Shown here piece after piece: positions 1-8,101 of a stretch of DNA of 64,000 nucleotides; position 1 is the stretch's first letter; every line of letters begins with the position of its first letter. Position numbers and translations under genes: made by a program. Source of the DNA: Flavobacterium seoulense (lineage in GTDB: Bacteria; Bacteroidota; Bacteroidia; Flavobacteriales; Flavobacteriaceae); NCBI RefSeq assembly GCF_000695795.1, contig NZ_JNCA01000016.1, forward strand, positions 203,394-267,393. Direction: 5' to 3'. Below the pieces are notes generated by a model that worked only from the letters and a program-made list of their open reading frames with translations, ran no database searches and was not told where the DNA came from.

Positions 1-1318
1 CATCGGCTACTTTTACAAATCCGGCAATATTGGCACCTTTTACATAATCAACATAACCATTTCCATCGGCACCATATTGCACACAGGCTGCGTGAATATT
101 TAGCATAATTTGTTTTAATTTCTCATCTACTTCTTCTGAAGTCCAGCTTAATCGCAAGGAATTCTGCGACATTTCTAATCCTGAAGTAGCAACACCACCT
201 GCATTAGAAGCTTTTCCCGGAGCAAACAAAATTTTAGCATCATGAAAAACTACTACTGCTTCGTAAGTGGAAGGCATATTGGCTCCTTCGGCAACACAAA
301 AACAACCGTTATTCACTAAAGTTTTAGCGTCTTTAGCGTCCAATTCATTTTGAGTAGCACAAGGCAAAGCAATATCACATTTCACACTCCATGGTTTTTC
401 TCCGGCAATGTATTTTGCATCAGGATATTTTTCAACATAATCGCTAATTCGGCTTCGCAGTTCATTTTTCAAATACATTACATGAGCTAATTTTTCGGCA
501 TCAATTCCATCAGCATCATAAATGTATCCATTAGAATCAGACAATGTAACCACTTTAGCCCCTAATTGAGTCGCTTTTTCAACCGCATATTGCGCTACAT
601 TTCCTGAACCCGAAACAACTACAATTTTATCTCTTAAGCTGTCACCTTTAGTCGCCAGCATGCTTTGGGCAAAATAAACTGTTCCATATCCGGTAGCCTC
701 AGGTCGAATTAACGAACCTCCAAAAGAAATTCCTTTACCGGTTAAAACACCTGTAAATTCATTCCTGATTTTTTTATATTGTCCAAACATGTATCCCACT
801 TCTCTCGCTCCAACACCAATATCTCCCGCAGGAACGTCCGTATCAGCTCCAATATGTTTACTCAATTCAGTCATAAAGGCCTGGCAAAAACGCATTACCT
901 CAATATCTGACTTTCCTTTAGGATCAAAATCAGAACCTCCTTTTCCTCCACCCATAGGCAAAGTGGTTAAACTATTTTTAAAAGTCTGTTCGAAAGCTAA
1001 AAATTTTAAAACACTCAAATTCACCGTCGGATGAAAACGAAGTCCACCTTTATAAGGTCCAATAGCCGAGTTCATTTGAATACGATAGCCTCTGTTTACC
1101 TGCGTTTGTCCTTTATCATCAATCCAGGCAACCCTAAACATCACAATCCTGTCTGCTTCAACCATTCGCTCTAAAAGCATTTGGTTTTGGTATTTCTTAT
1201 TTTGTTCAATAAAAGGAATTACCGTTTCGGCAACTTCTAAAACCGCTTGCAAAAACTCTGGTTCATTAGGGTTTTTTAAAGAAACCCCATTTATAAAATC
1301 TGTAATAGATTGAGACAT
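1..1318 (-). CDS. gdhA: NADP-type glutamate dehydrogenase (3' end cut by window)
   Basis: Catalyses reversible reductive amination of 2-oxoglutarate to glutamate in the cytosol, a main route of ammonium assimilation. Translating the minus strand from the ATG at 1318 gives MSQSITDFINGV, then the GGLRFHP and PMGGGKGG substrate-loop motifs, the catalytic-region PAGDIGVG, the Rossmann motif VVVSGSGNVAQYA and the C-terminal GANIAGFVKVADAM. The 439 codons present fit a family of about 445-450 residues, so only a few C-terminal codons are missing. It stands alone, divergent from the barrel gene at 1533, with a TATATTTG promoter element upstream. The start is the only ATG before the conserved N-terminus. 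Confidence 0.97.
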   Translation of the reverse strand, partial: MSQSITDFINGVSLKNPNEPEFLQAVLEVAETVIPFIEQNKKYQNQMLLERMVEADRIVMFRVAWIDDKGQTQVNRGYRIQMNSAIGPYKGGLRFHPTVNLSVLKFLAFEQTFKNSLTTLPMGGGKGGSDFDPKGKSDIEVMRFCQAFMTELSKHIGADTDVPAGDIGVGAREVGYMFGQYKKIRNEFTGVLTGKGISFGGSLIRPEATGYGTVYFAQSMLATKGDSLRDKIVVVSGSGNVAQYAVEKATQLGAKVVTLSDSNGYIYDADGIDAEKLAHVMYLKNELRSRISDYVEKYPDAKYIAGEKPWSVKCDIALPCATQNELDAKDAKTLVNNGCFCVAEGANMPSTYEAVVVFHDAKILFAPGKASNAGGVATSGLEMSQNSLRLSWTSEEVDEKLKQIMLNIHAACVQYGADGNGYVDYVKGANIAGFVKVAD

Positions 1319-1360
1319 AATATTTTGGATTTTTAGTATTAAAAATGTTTACTACTATTA

Positions 1361-1368
1361 CAAATATA
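1361..1368 (-). promoter_or_regulatory. -7 promoter element for gdhA
   Basis: Read on the minus strand this is TATATTTG, a full match to the Bacteroidota sigma-factor -7 consensus TAnnTTTG, 42 bases before the gdhA start codon. I see no TTG at the usual 19-21 bp spacing, so the -33 half is weak. Confidence 0.55.
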
Positions 1369-1501
1369 CATTTTAGGACTCAAATTTGTTTTAAATTTAA
1401 CGAAACTAAAGAAAGAATTGTCTTATTTTATATGAAGAAAAAACATAGGATTCTTTACTAATAAGTTTTTCATTATTACAAGGCTTCAATAATGTTTTTT
1501 A

Positions 1502-1509
1502 TATCTTTG
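1502..1509 (+). promoter_or_regulatory. -7 promoter element for outer-membrane barrel gene
   Basis: TATCTTTG matches TAnnTTTG and lies 23 bases before the ATG at 1533, leaving a short untranslated leader typical of Bacteroidota. Confidence 0.55.
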
Positions 1510-1532
1510 TCAGGACTCGAAATAGTATTAAA

Positions 1533-2345
1533 ATGCTCAGAAATAATTGGCTAAGCTTATTCACTCTTTTTATTTTACTTGGATTATCAGGTAAAATAAA
1601 TGCGCAGTTTGGTTTGTCCCATGAAGTGGGAGTAATTGCCGGGCCTGTCGCTTTTCAGTCTGATTATGGAGAACGCTATGATTTGAGCACCAATATTAAA
1701 AATTCAGGAATTGGAATAGGAATTATCCATTATCTAAATTTCTCATACAAAGCAGAATGTAACTGCTACACTCCCGAAACTTATTTTAATGACCACTTTA
1801 AGCTAAGAACCGAATTATCATATAATAAAACTAAGTTCAAACACCATGGCGAATGGGTAAAACCTGAGCGAACTTCTCTTGGTGCCGATCAGCTTCGTGC
1901 CATGACCGGAAGCAGCGCTGTAACCAACTTAGGTGTGCAACTCGAATATTTCCCTTTAAGTATTCGTGACTTTACTGCTACAATAGGCAGTTTTGGACCT
2001 TTTGTTAGTCTTGGCGGACAGTTTAGTTATTACAATACCGAAGCAAGTTCAACCATGGGCCCTTTAGGAACTCCATTAACTACTTTTCCAAAATATCTTA
2101 CACCAACAGATGATCGCCCACATGGATTTTCTACAGAAAGCGGCAGCGTTTGGTCGATTGTAACCAGTGTAGGAACGCGTTATAAACTATCGCCATTGAG
2201 TGATTTAATGGTCGATTTACGATTTCAATATTACTTCTCAGACTGGGTAGATGGTTTGAAACCAAATCCAGATCTTTATAAAGAAAACAAAGCCAATGAC
2301 TGGCTGGTTTGGTTCAACGTTGGCTACATTTATTACCTGCAATAA
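1533..2345 (+). CDS. Outer-membrane beta-barrel protein of THC0290_0291 type
   Basis: 270 residues. An N-terminal signal peptide (hydrophobic residues 7-20, cleavage after KINA-Q) is followed by alternating aromatic/polar strands and a terminal aromatic strand (VGYIYYLQ), as in small outer-membrane barrels. I recognise it as resembling a conserved Flavobacteriia family, often labelled THC0290_0291 or misnamed glutamate dehydrogenase after its neighbour. No enzymatic motif is visible. Two cysteines, in ECNC at about residues 76-79, could form a surface disulfide. It diverges from gdhA across a 214-bp gap and has its own TATCTTTG promoter. Function unknown; the family assignment is from memory. 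Confidence 0.75.
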   Translation: MLRNNWLSLFTLFILLGLSGKINAQFGLSHEVGVIAGPVAFQSDYGERYDLSTNIKNSGIGIGIIHYLNFSYKAECNCYTPETYFNDHFKLRTELSYNKTKFKHHGEWVKPERTSLGADQLRAMTGSSAVTNLGVQLEYFPLSIRDFTATIGSFGPFVSLGGQFSYYNTEASSTMGPLGTPLTTFPKYLTPTDDRPHGFSTESGSVWSIVTSVGTRYKLSPLSDLMVDLRFQYYFSDWVDGLKPNPDLYKENKANDWLVWFNVGYIYYLQ

Positions 2346-2472
2346 TCACTAAATCCATTTTTTGATTTTTATTTTTAGCGATAAACCTTTATCTTTAAAC
2401 CAAGGCTATATTATTTTAACCAATAAAAAGCCTTACAAAAATAAAACCTTGTTTATCCAAATAAAAAACAAA

Positions 2473-3213
2473 ATGAAATATATTATATCTTCTCTGGCAC
2501 TTGTATTATTCATTAGTTGTTCTAAAGAACTGACTTTTGAAGAGCAATCTTTCGAAAAAACAACAACTGTAGATTGCACCAAAAACTGTCCAAAAATTGA
2601 AATAAAAATCCCTGTTGCTCAAAATGCAGATATTATTTCCGACAGTATTAATAAGACCGTTTTTAATACAGTTAAATCAATAGTCGATTTTGGAGAAAGA
2701 CCTAATAAGTCTACTAATTATGAAGAATTAGCCAATTTTTTCATTCAGGCGTATGAAAAACTTAAAAAAGATTTCCCTCAGGATCATTTTGGCTGGGAAG
2801 GAAAAATCGATGGAAAAATAAAATACAGCTCGGAATCTATTTTAAACATCGAAATCAATCATTACACTTTTACAGGCGGTGCACACGGTTATGCTGGCTT
2901 GCGTTCGTTAATTTTTGACCCAAAAACGGGAAAACGAATTGAAAATAAAAAGTTATTTAAAAACTGGGAAATCTTTAAAGTTTTTGCCGAAACCAAATTT
3001 AGAGACAAATACAAAATTCCAAGAGATCAACCCATCAACAGCACTGGACTGTTTTTTGAAGATGATGTATTTCAGGTGGCACAAAACATCTTTTTCACTA
3101 ATGAAGGTATCGTATTACACTACAATCCTTATGAAATTGCAGCTTATGTTGATGGTTCCAGAGATTTGCTGATTAAGTATGAAGAAGCAAATGACTATCT
3201 GATTACAAAATAA
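2473..3213 (+). CDS. RsiV-like lipoprotein with DUF4163/DUF3298 domains
   Basis: The start chosen is the internal ATG at 2473, because MKYIISSLALVLFISCSKE is then a textbook lipoprotein signal with the lipobox cysteine at residue 16; the longer frame starting at 2362 would bury it. The 246-residue product has a central motif NHYTFTGGAHGYAG followed by FDPKTGKRI, characteristic of the DUF3298 fold shared with the anti-sigma factor RsiV and various exported proteins. It probably sits in the outer or inner membrane facing the periplasm. It follows the barrel gene closely and could be co-transcribed with it. No sigma-factor gene is adjacent, so an anti-sigma role is not supported here. Confidence 0.82.
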   Translation: MKYIISSLALVLFISCSKELTFEEQSFEKTTTVDCTKNCPKIEIKIPVAQNADIISDSINKTVFNTVKSIVDFGERPNKSTNYEELANFFIQAYEKLKKDFPQDHFGWEGKIDGKIKYSSESILNIEINHYTFTGGAHGYAGLRSLIFDPKTGKRIENKKLFKNWEIFKVFAETKFRDKYKIPRDQPINSTGLFFEDDVFQVAQNIFFTNEGIVLHYNPYEIAAYVDGSRDLLIKYEEANDYLITK

Positions 3214-3273
3214 CATCCATTATATTTAAAACCAACCTTATTACTGATTCAAATTGATGAACGATAATAGTTG

Positions 3274-3372
3274 TTACACAAAGACACGCAAAGCTTACAC
3301 GGAGATTCACAAAGATTTTAAATTAACTTAAATATACCTCTGCATAACCTCCTCTGTGAATCTTTGCGAAAC
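3274..3372. repeat. Intergenic imperfect inverted repeat of CACAAAG words
   Basis: The left part (3279-3315) repeats ACAAAG, CGCAAAG and CACAAAG. The right part (3346-3368) ends CTCTGTGAATCTTTGCG, whose reverse complement resembles the left words. The spacer is AT-rich. It occupies the gap after the lipoprotein and before a terminator. This word family is common between Flavobacterium genes, from memory. Confidence 0.6.
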
Positions 3373-3406
3373 AATCATTGAACTAATCTAATTCATAAAT
3401 AGCATA

Positions 3407-3435
3407 AAAAAGCCTCCAAAAAACGGAGGCTTTTT
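3407..3435. terminator. Bidirectional rho-independent terminator
   Basis: AAAAAGCCTCC, a 7-base loop, then GGAGGCTTTTT: an 11-bp perfect stem with A/T tracts on both flanks. It serves the lipoprotein gene from the left and the DinB genes from the right. Confidence 0.9.
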
Positions 3436-3462
3436 CAATATCTTATATTTCCTTTCGAATGA

Positions 3463-3918
3463 TTATACTAATTTTCGAATAGCCAAAATAACACCTATAT
3501 GAATTCCTTCGTGAAAATTATTGAACTCCATCGAATCCTGATTTGTCTTTAAAACAAAGCCTGTAGATGTTGGATATTCGGTAAAATTTTGGAACAAATT
3601 ATTCTCAATATCTTTTTCAGTTTGAGCGATTGTTGTATGCAATAAAGTTAAAATTTCGTCCACTTCTTCCTGAGAAGCTTCCTGTTCTGTTTTAGTTCCT
3701 TTTTTATATTTTTCGATCAATTCATCCGAAACCATCACAGGCAATCCAGCCAGTTTATAAACCAATAACTGTTGTGTAACTACAATATGCGCTACATTCC
3801 AAATCAAATTATTTTTAAATCCTTCAGGAACTTTATTTAGTTGTTCTAAAGTAAATCCCTGAATCAATTTAGAAACCATGTTTCTACTGGTCTTTGTAAT
3901 CTCTAAAATCTCTTGCAT
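3463..3918 (-). CDS. DinB-family four-helix protein, copy 1
   Basis: 151 residues of the DinB/YfiT-like metal-binding four-helix bundle family. The usual histidine ligands are visible: NVAHIVVTQQ near residue 43 and FHEGIHIG near the C-terminus. Family members include bacillithiol- or mycothiol-linked transferases and damage-inducible proteins; the substrate cannot be read from the sequence. It lies directly downstream of a close paralogue (copy 2, 3966-4421) with a 47-bp gap, so the pair looks like a tandem duplication in one transcript that ends at the 3407-3435 terminator. Confidence 0.85.
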   Translation of the reverse strand: MQEILEITKTSRNMVSKLIQGFTLEQLNKVPEGFKNNLIWNVAHIVVTQQLLVYKLAGLPVMVSDELIEKYKKGTKTEQEASQEEVDEILTLLHTTIAQTEKDIENNLFQNFTEYPTSTGFVLKTNQDSMEFNNFHEGIHIGVILAIRKLV

Positions 3919-3965
3919 TGTTGTTGAATTTGTAAATTTTGGCTTAAAAATACTGTTTTTTTGCC

Positions 3966-4421
3966 TTAAATAAATTTTCTAATAGTCATCATAATCCCAA
4001 TATGAAGTCCTTCATGAAAATTATTATAAGCTATAGCTTCCTCGGCATTTTTCAAATTAATCCCTATTGAAGTTGTGTATTGGTTATAATTTTTAAAAAT
4101 CCCATTATTGTAATCAACAATCGTTTGATCAATAGTGCTAAAAAGCAGGCTTTTGATTTCGTCTAATTCCACCTGAGTCACATCTTGTTCAGGTCTCGAA
4201 CCATTTTTATATTTATCGATCATTTCATCAGCAATCATTACAGGCAAACCAGATAATTTATAGACTAAAACTTGTTGGGCAACAATAATATGACCAACAT
4301 TCCAAATCAAATTATTATTAAAACCCTTTGGGATTTTATTTAATTGTTCCAATGTAAATTTTTGAAGCAGTTCTAAAATCAAATTTCTTGATTTCACCGT
4401 GGTTTCTAATACTTGTTGCAC
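3966..4421 (-). CDS. DinB-family four-helix protein, copy 2
   Basis: Paralogue of the preceding gene, sharing the NLIWNV-HI and NNFHEG-HIG cores along its whole length. I start it at the GTG at 4421 because this gives 151 residues, exactly the length of copy 1, and aligns QQVLETTVKSRN with QEILEITKTSRN. A GTG at 4445 would add eight residues with no counterpart. Both candidate starts are non-ATG, which is slightly unusual. The histidine triad is kept, so both copies should bind metal. It is divergent from the ArsC-like gene at 4502. Confidence 0.8.
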   Translation of the reverse strand: MQQVLETTVKSRNLILELLQKFTLEQLNKIPKGFNNNLIWNVGHIIVAQQVLVYKLSGLPVMIADEMIDKYKNGSRPEQDVTQVELDEIKSLLFSTIDQTIVDYNNGIFKNYNQYTTSIGINLKNAEEAIAYNNFHEGLHIGIMMTIRKFI

Positions 4422-4501
4422 GCTAATAAAATTTAAAAAAATCACGTAAAAATAAGCTTTTACATCTTAAATGATTTTTCTTTGCAGAAAGAAATAAAAC
4501 T

Positions 4502-4861
4502 ATGAGTAATAAAATATACTATCTGGCTTCTTGTGACACTTGTCGAAAAATCATCAAATCATTACCAAATGATCATAATTTAACTTTTCACGACATTAAA
4601 CAAGACCCAATTACTACGGAAGATTTAGAAGAAATGTACCAACTTTCGGGAAGTTACGAAGCACTTTTTAGCAAAAAAGCACAACTGTACAAATCGATGG
4701 GTTTAAAGGATAAATCCCTAACCGAAGACGATTTCAAGAAATACATCCTGGAACATTACACTTTCCTGAGCCGTCCTGTTTTTATCATTAATGGAAAAAT
4801 TTACATTGGCAACAGTCAGCAAAACATACATCAGGTAATGAAAGCATTAACGGGCGAATAA
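4502..4861 (+). CDS. ArsC/Spx-family thioredoxin-fold protein
   Basis: 119 residues. The N-terminal YYLASCDTCRK places a CxxC pair at residues 11 and 14 on a thioredoxin-like fold, and the later LSRPVFIINGKIYIG matches the conserved cis-proline/RP segment of the arsenate-reductase/YffB/Spx group. It is a redox-active cytosolic protein. Arsenate reduction itself is not implied, since no ars genes are near. It stands between the DinB pair and yicC. Confidence 0.82.
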   Translation: MSNKIYYLASCDTCRKIIKSLPNDHNLTFHDIKQDPITTEDLEEMYQLSGSYEALFSKKAQLYKSMGLKDKSLTEDDFKKYILEHYTFLSRPVFIINGKIYIGNSQQNIHQVMKALTGE

Positions 4862-4907
4862 GAACGTAGTAGAAAATCTGAAAACTGACTACTGCCAACT
4901 TTTTTCT

Positions 4908-4915
4908 TATCTTTG
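4908..4915 (+). promoter_or_regulatory. -7 promoter element for yicC-gmk-nadD
   Basis: TATCTTTG, 20 bases before the yicC start codon, fits TAnnTTTG. The preceding gap (4868-4900) carries CTGAAAACTGACTACTG words akin to the CTGAACACTGA repeats elsewhere. Confidence 0.6.
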
Positions 4916-4935
4916 ACCACCTTTTAAAAAATGAT

Positions 4936-5796
4936 ATGATACAATCAATGACCGGTTTTGGCAAAGCTACTTTGCAATTGCCAACCAAAAAAATAACAGT
5001 CGAAGTAAAATCTTTAAACAGTAAAGGTCTGGACTTAAATGTTCGAATTCCTTCCTTGTACCGCGAAATGGAATTGGGTCTTCGTACTCAAATCGCTTCG
5101 AAATTAGAAAGAGGAAAAGTAGATTTTTCTATTTTTATCGAAAGCACCGCTGAGCAAACTTCGACCAAAGTCAATGTTCCTATCGTAAAAGGCTACATCA
5201 ATCAATTAAGAGAAATTTATGCTGATGCTGATGAAACTGAATTAATGAAAATGGCCGTTCGTATGCCAGACACTTTAAAAGTAGAAAGAGAAGAAATTGA
5301 TCTTAACGAATGGGCTAAAATAAAAGAGGTTATCGACGAAAGTATCAACAATATTCTTTCTTTTAGAAAAGACGAAGGTGTTTCTCTTGAAAAAGAATTC
5401 CAATTAAGAATTGGAAACATTCGTCAATATATGAACGATGCACTGGCTCTTGATCCGGAACGTGTTCAGGCAATCAGAGACCGTTTGCAAACTGCAATTG
5501 ATGAATTAAAAGTTAACGTTGACGAAAATCGTTTTGAACAGGAATTAATCTATTATTTAGAGAAATTAGACATTACGGAAGAGAAAGTTCGTTTGACAAA
5601 TCACTTGGATTATTTCCTGGAAACTATCAAAGGAACAGAAGCTAATGGTAGAAAATTAGGTTTCATCACTCAGGAAATGGGACGTGAAATCAACACCATG
5701 GGATCGAAATCCAATCACGCACAAATGCAAAAATTAGTCGTGATGATGAAAGACGAATTGGAAAAAATCAAGGAACAGGTTTTGAACGTGTTGTAA
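4936..5796 (+). CDS. yicC: YicC/YloC-family endoribonuclease
   Basis: 286 residues, the normal length. The family signature start MIQSMTGFGKA is present, with the conserved EVKSLNSKGLDLNVR segment and the C-terminal DUF1732 region with EANGRKLGFITQEMGREINT and KSNHAQMQ. In other bacteria YicC is an RNase linked to small-RNA turnover. It is the first gene of a yicC-gmk-nadD cluster, an arrangement widespread in Bacteroidota. The start is fixed by the family signature, two bases downstream of another in-register ATG-like string. Confidence 0.93.
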   Translation: MIQSMTGFGKATLQLPTKKITVEVKSLNSKGLDLNVRIPSLYREMELGLRTQIASKLERGKVDFSIFIESTAEQTSTKVNVPIVKGYINQLREIYADADETELMKMAVRMPDTLKVEREEIDLNEWAKIKEVIDESINNILSFRKDEGVSLEKEFQLRIGNIRQYMNDALALDPERVQAIRDRLQTAIDELKVNVDENRFEQELIYYLEKLDITEEKVRLTNHLDYFLETIKGTEANGRKLGFITQEMGREINTMGSKSNHAQMQKLVVMMKDELEKIKEQVLNVL

Positions 5797-5799
5797 AAA

Positions 5800-5889
5800 A
5801 TCCCCTTAACCCCCAAAGGGGAAACAATAGGAGGTAATAAATTATAATATTAACGTAACATTCCTCCCCTTTGGGGAGGCTAGGAGGGG
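5800..5889. repeat. Long inverted repeat, CCCCAAAGGGG family, abutting gmk start
   Basis: The left arm (about 5800-5835) contains CCCCTTAACCCCCAAAGGGG and the right arm (5862-5889) CCTCCCCTTTGGGGAGGCTAGGAGGGG. Each arm is itself near-palindromic and the arms are inverted relative to each other around an AT-rich 26-bp spacer. The right arm ends directly against the gmk ATG and supplies its purine-rich AGGAGGGG. A second member lies at 23071-23166. Confidence 0.8.
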
Positions 5890-6459
5890 ATGAAAAAAGG
5901 AAAATTAATCGTATTCTCGGCGCCATCAGGTTCCGGAAAAACAACTATAGTTAGACATTTATTAAAGCAGGAAGAACTTAATTTAGAGTTTTCAATCTCG
6001 GCAGCAACCCGTGAAGCCAGAGGTGAAGAAGTAAACGGAAAGGATTACTATTTTATCTCTTTGGAAGAATTTAAAAACCATATCAAACACGAAGATTTCG
6101 TAGAATGGGAAGAAGTTTACAGAGACAATTTCTACGGAACTTTAAAAAGTGAAGTAGAACGCATCTGGGCTTTGGGCAAAAACGTAATTTTTGACATTGA
6201 CGTTGCTGGCGGATTGCGTATCAAACATAAATTTCCCGAAGAAACTCTGGCTGTTTTTGTAAAACCACCAAGTGTTGACGAATTGAAAAGACGTTTAAAA
6301 GAGCGCTCTACCGAAAGCGAAGACAAAATCAACATGCGTATTGCTAAAGCGCACGTAGAACTGGCAACCGCTCCGCAATTTGATGTGATTATTAAGAATT
6401 ATGATTTGGAAGTAGCTTTGGAAGAGGCGACAGAGCTTGTTAGAAACTTTGTGAAATAA
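5890..6459 (+). CDS. gmk: Guanylate kinase
   Basis: 189 residues. Phosphorylates GMP to GDP with ATP in purine nucleotide metabolism. The P-loop FSAPSGSGKTT lies at residues 9-19, followed by the GMP-binding region SAATREARGEEVNGKDYYF, and the lid segment with RLKERSTES is present near residue 140. The start codon follows immediately on a dispersed inverted repeat, which could fold over the initiation site. Second gene of the yicC-gmk-nadD cluster. Confidence 0.96.
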   Translation: MKKGKLIVFSAPSGSGKTTIVRHLLKQEELNLEFSISAATREARGEEVNGKDYYFISLEEFKNHIKHEDFVEWEEVYRDNFYGTLKSEVERIWALGKNVIFDIDVAGGLRIKHKFPEETLAVFVKPPSVDELKRRLKERSTESEDKINMRIAKAHVELATAPQFDVIIKNYDLEVALEEATELVRNFVK

Positions 6460-6462
6460 AAA

Positions 6463-6525
6463 GTTATGCGTTATGGGTTATGAGTTATTAGAAACACATA
6501 ACCTAATAGCAAATAACCCTTAACT
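6463..6525. repeat. Intergenic inverted repeat of GTTATG words
   Basis: The left arm is four tandem GTTATG-like words at 7-bp spacing (6463-6490). After a short AAACAC loop the right arm carries ATAACC, AATAACC and TTAAC, their complements. It fills nearly the whole gap between gmk and nadD. Confidence 0.7.
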
Positions 6526-6532
6526 TTCAATT

Positions 6533-7114
6533 ATGAAAATCGGACTGTATTTCGGCACTTTTAACCCCATTCATGTTGGGCATTTGATTATTGCTAATCA
6601 CATGGCTGAACACACTAATTTAGATCAGGTGTGGATGGTGGTTACGCCTCACAATCCTTTAAAGAAAAAAAGTACTCTGCTGGACGATTATCATCGCCTG
6701 CAAATGGTTTATTTAGCGACCGAAGATTATCCCAAACTAAAACCATCGGATATTGAGTTCAAATTACCGCAGCCTAATTACACCGTAAATACCTTAGTGC
6801 ATCTGGAAGAGAAATATCCAAATCATGAATTTTCACTGATTATGGGCGAAGACAATCTGAAGTCTTTGCACAAATGGAAAAATTATGAGGCCATTCTGGC
6901 GCATCATAACATTTATGTTTACCCACGTATTTCTACGGAAAGTGAAAATTTGGAGCTAAAAAACCATCCAAAAATTCATATCATTGAAGCTCCTGTTGTT
7001 GAAATTTCTTCTACGACAATTCGGGAAAACATCAAATTAGGCAAAAATATTCGCCCTTTAGTTGCTACTAAAGTTTGGGAATACATTGACCATAATTTGT
7101 TTTATAAAAAATAA
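6533..7114 (+). CDS. nadD: Nicotinate-nucleotide adenylyltransferase
   Basis: 193 residues. Joins nicotinate mononucleotide and ATP to give deamido-NAD in NAD biosynthesis. The nucleotidyltransferase signature GTFNPIHVGHL is at residues 8-18, and the C-terminal ISSTTIRENI (family ISSTxIR) binds the ATP phosphates. Length is typical. It ends two bases before the convergent LysR gene. Confidence 0.95.
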   Translation: MKIGLYFGTFNPIHVGHLIIANHMAEHTNLDQVWMVVTPHNPLKKKSTLLDDYHRLQMVYLATEDYPKLKPSDIEFKLPQPNYTVNTLVHLEEKYPNHEFSLIMGEDNLKSLHKWKNYEAILAHHNIYVYPRISTESENLELKNHPKIHIIEAPVVEISSTTIRENIKLGKNIRPLVATKVWEYIDHNLFYKK

Positions 7115-7115
7115 A

Positions 7116-8012
7116 TTAGCTCAAAAGCCTTTTCAATTCTGATTCGATTTCCTGAGCGGCTAAATTAAAACCAGTATTTTTAGCTGACAAAAGATAGGCT
7201 GCTGTTTCAGGCATCAGTTGAGTTTCCCACAATACCTGCAATTTTTCATTTCGAATAAAAGGCTTAGCATTGATATCCCAGGTTACCGCTACACCTGAAT
7301 TTTGAGAAAGCACTTTTAACATTTCAAATTCTGAAGGAATGATATAATTCGAAACCATCGAAGGTCGTTTTTTATTGAAAACATGCAACCAAAATAACTT
7401 TACATGAGGAATTCCCGAATCGTGGCTGTACCATTTTTGGTCATTCAGCCAATTTTCAATGGTGTTATAATCATTTTTATGAATCTCTGATTGCAATTTT
7501 GTGGCATCAATATTCTTGGAACCTACAATAATTTGCCTGATCTCCCCCAGCTTCTTTTGGATTGTATCAAAAGTGTCGTATTTTTTGGTAACAATAGCAA
7601 AATCAATCTTTTTAGTATTTACCAATTCGAAAAGTGCATCATTTTCATGAAAGCTAAAATCGATATAATCAAATTTGGAAATCAGAACACTAGCCATACT
7701 GCTAAACAAATGTTTCGAAATGCCTACCGTAATCAATCGATTGGCATCAAATGCTTTAGACCGAAAACCATTTTCCACATTTTCCAAACGATCCAAGGCT
7801 TCTATGATTAAGTTATTGAGTAACTTAGCGTATTCTGTTGGTTCAACTCCTTTGGATTTTCGATTGAATAATTTGTAACCTACATGAGCTTCCAACATTG
7901 AAATTTGCTGACTTACCGCCGGCTGACTGATAAATAATTCTTTGGCTGCCAAAGAAAAATTACCATTTTTATATACTGATTTAAACGTTCGATACCATTC
8001 CAGATTGACCAT
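7116..8012 (-). CDS. LysR-family transcriptional regulator
   Basis: 298 residues from the ATG at 8012. The longer frame to 8096 is rejected because LysR proteins begin a few residues before the helix-turn-helix, here MVNLEWYRTFKSVYKNGNFS. The HTH core NFSLAAKELFISQPAVSQQI (residues about 17-37) is canonical and the C-terminal half is the effector-binding fold. It is divergent from a DJ-1/PfpI protein and a YqhD-type dehydrogenase, the arrangement expected for a local activator responding to an aldehyde or similar electrophile. This role is inferred from context by analogy with the yqhC-yqhD pair, whose regulator is of another family. Confidence 0.9.
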   Translation of the reverse strand: MVNLEWYRTFKSVYKNGNFSLAAKELFISQPAVSQQISMLEAHVGYKLFNRKSKGVEPTEYAKLLNNLIIEALDRLENVENGFRSKAFDANRLITVGISKHLFSSMASVLISKFDYIDFSFHENDALFELVNTKKIDFAIVTKKYDTFDTIQKKLGEIRQIIVGSKNIDATKLQSEIHKNDYNTIENWLNDQKWYSHDSGIPHVKLFWLHVFNKKRPSMVSNYIIPSEFEMLKVLSQNSGVAVTWDINAKPFIRNEKLQVLWETQLMPETAAYLLSAKNTGFNLAAQEIESELKRLLS

Positions 8013-8036
8013 GATATAAATAAATTTATCACAAAC

Positions 8037-8050
8037 ATAATTTAAATTAT
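8037..8050. promoter_or_regulatory. Perfect 14-bp palindrome in LysR/DJ-1 divergent promoter
   Basis: ATAATTTAAATTAT lies centrally in the 89-bp intergenic region; a second shorter palindrome, ATAAATTTAT, is at 8020-8029. LysR regulators usually bind interrupted palindromes in exactly this position. AT-rich palindromes also arise by chance in such DNA, so this is a candidate only. Confidence 0.4.
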
Positions 8051-8101
8051 TTTTACTAATAGCATATCTACCGTAAATTCGCAATAACAAAAACAATTAA
8101 G

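Noticed and set aside
789..1034. 81-residue open frame opposite gdhA
   Set aside because: Lies wholly within the conserved glutamate dehydrogenase gene on the other strand, with no promoter or homology seen.
2362..2472. N-terminal extension of the DUF3298 lipoprotein
   Set aside because: It would bury the lipoprotein signal; the ATG at 2473 gives a canonical lipobox.
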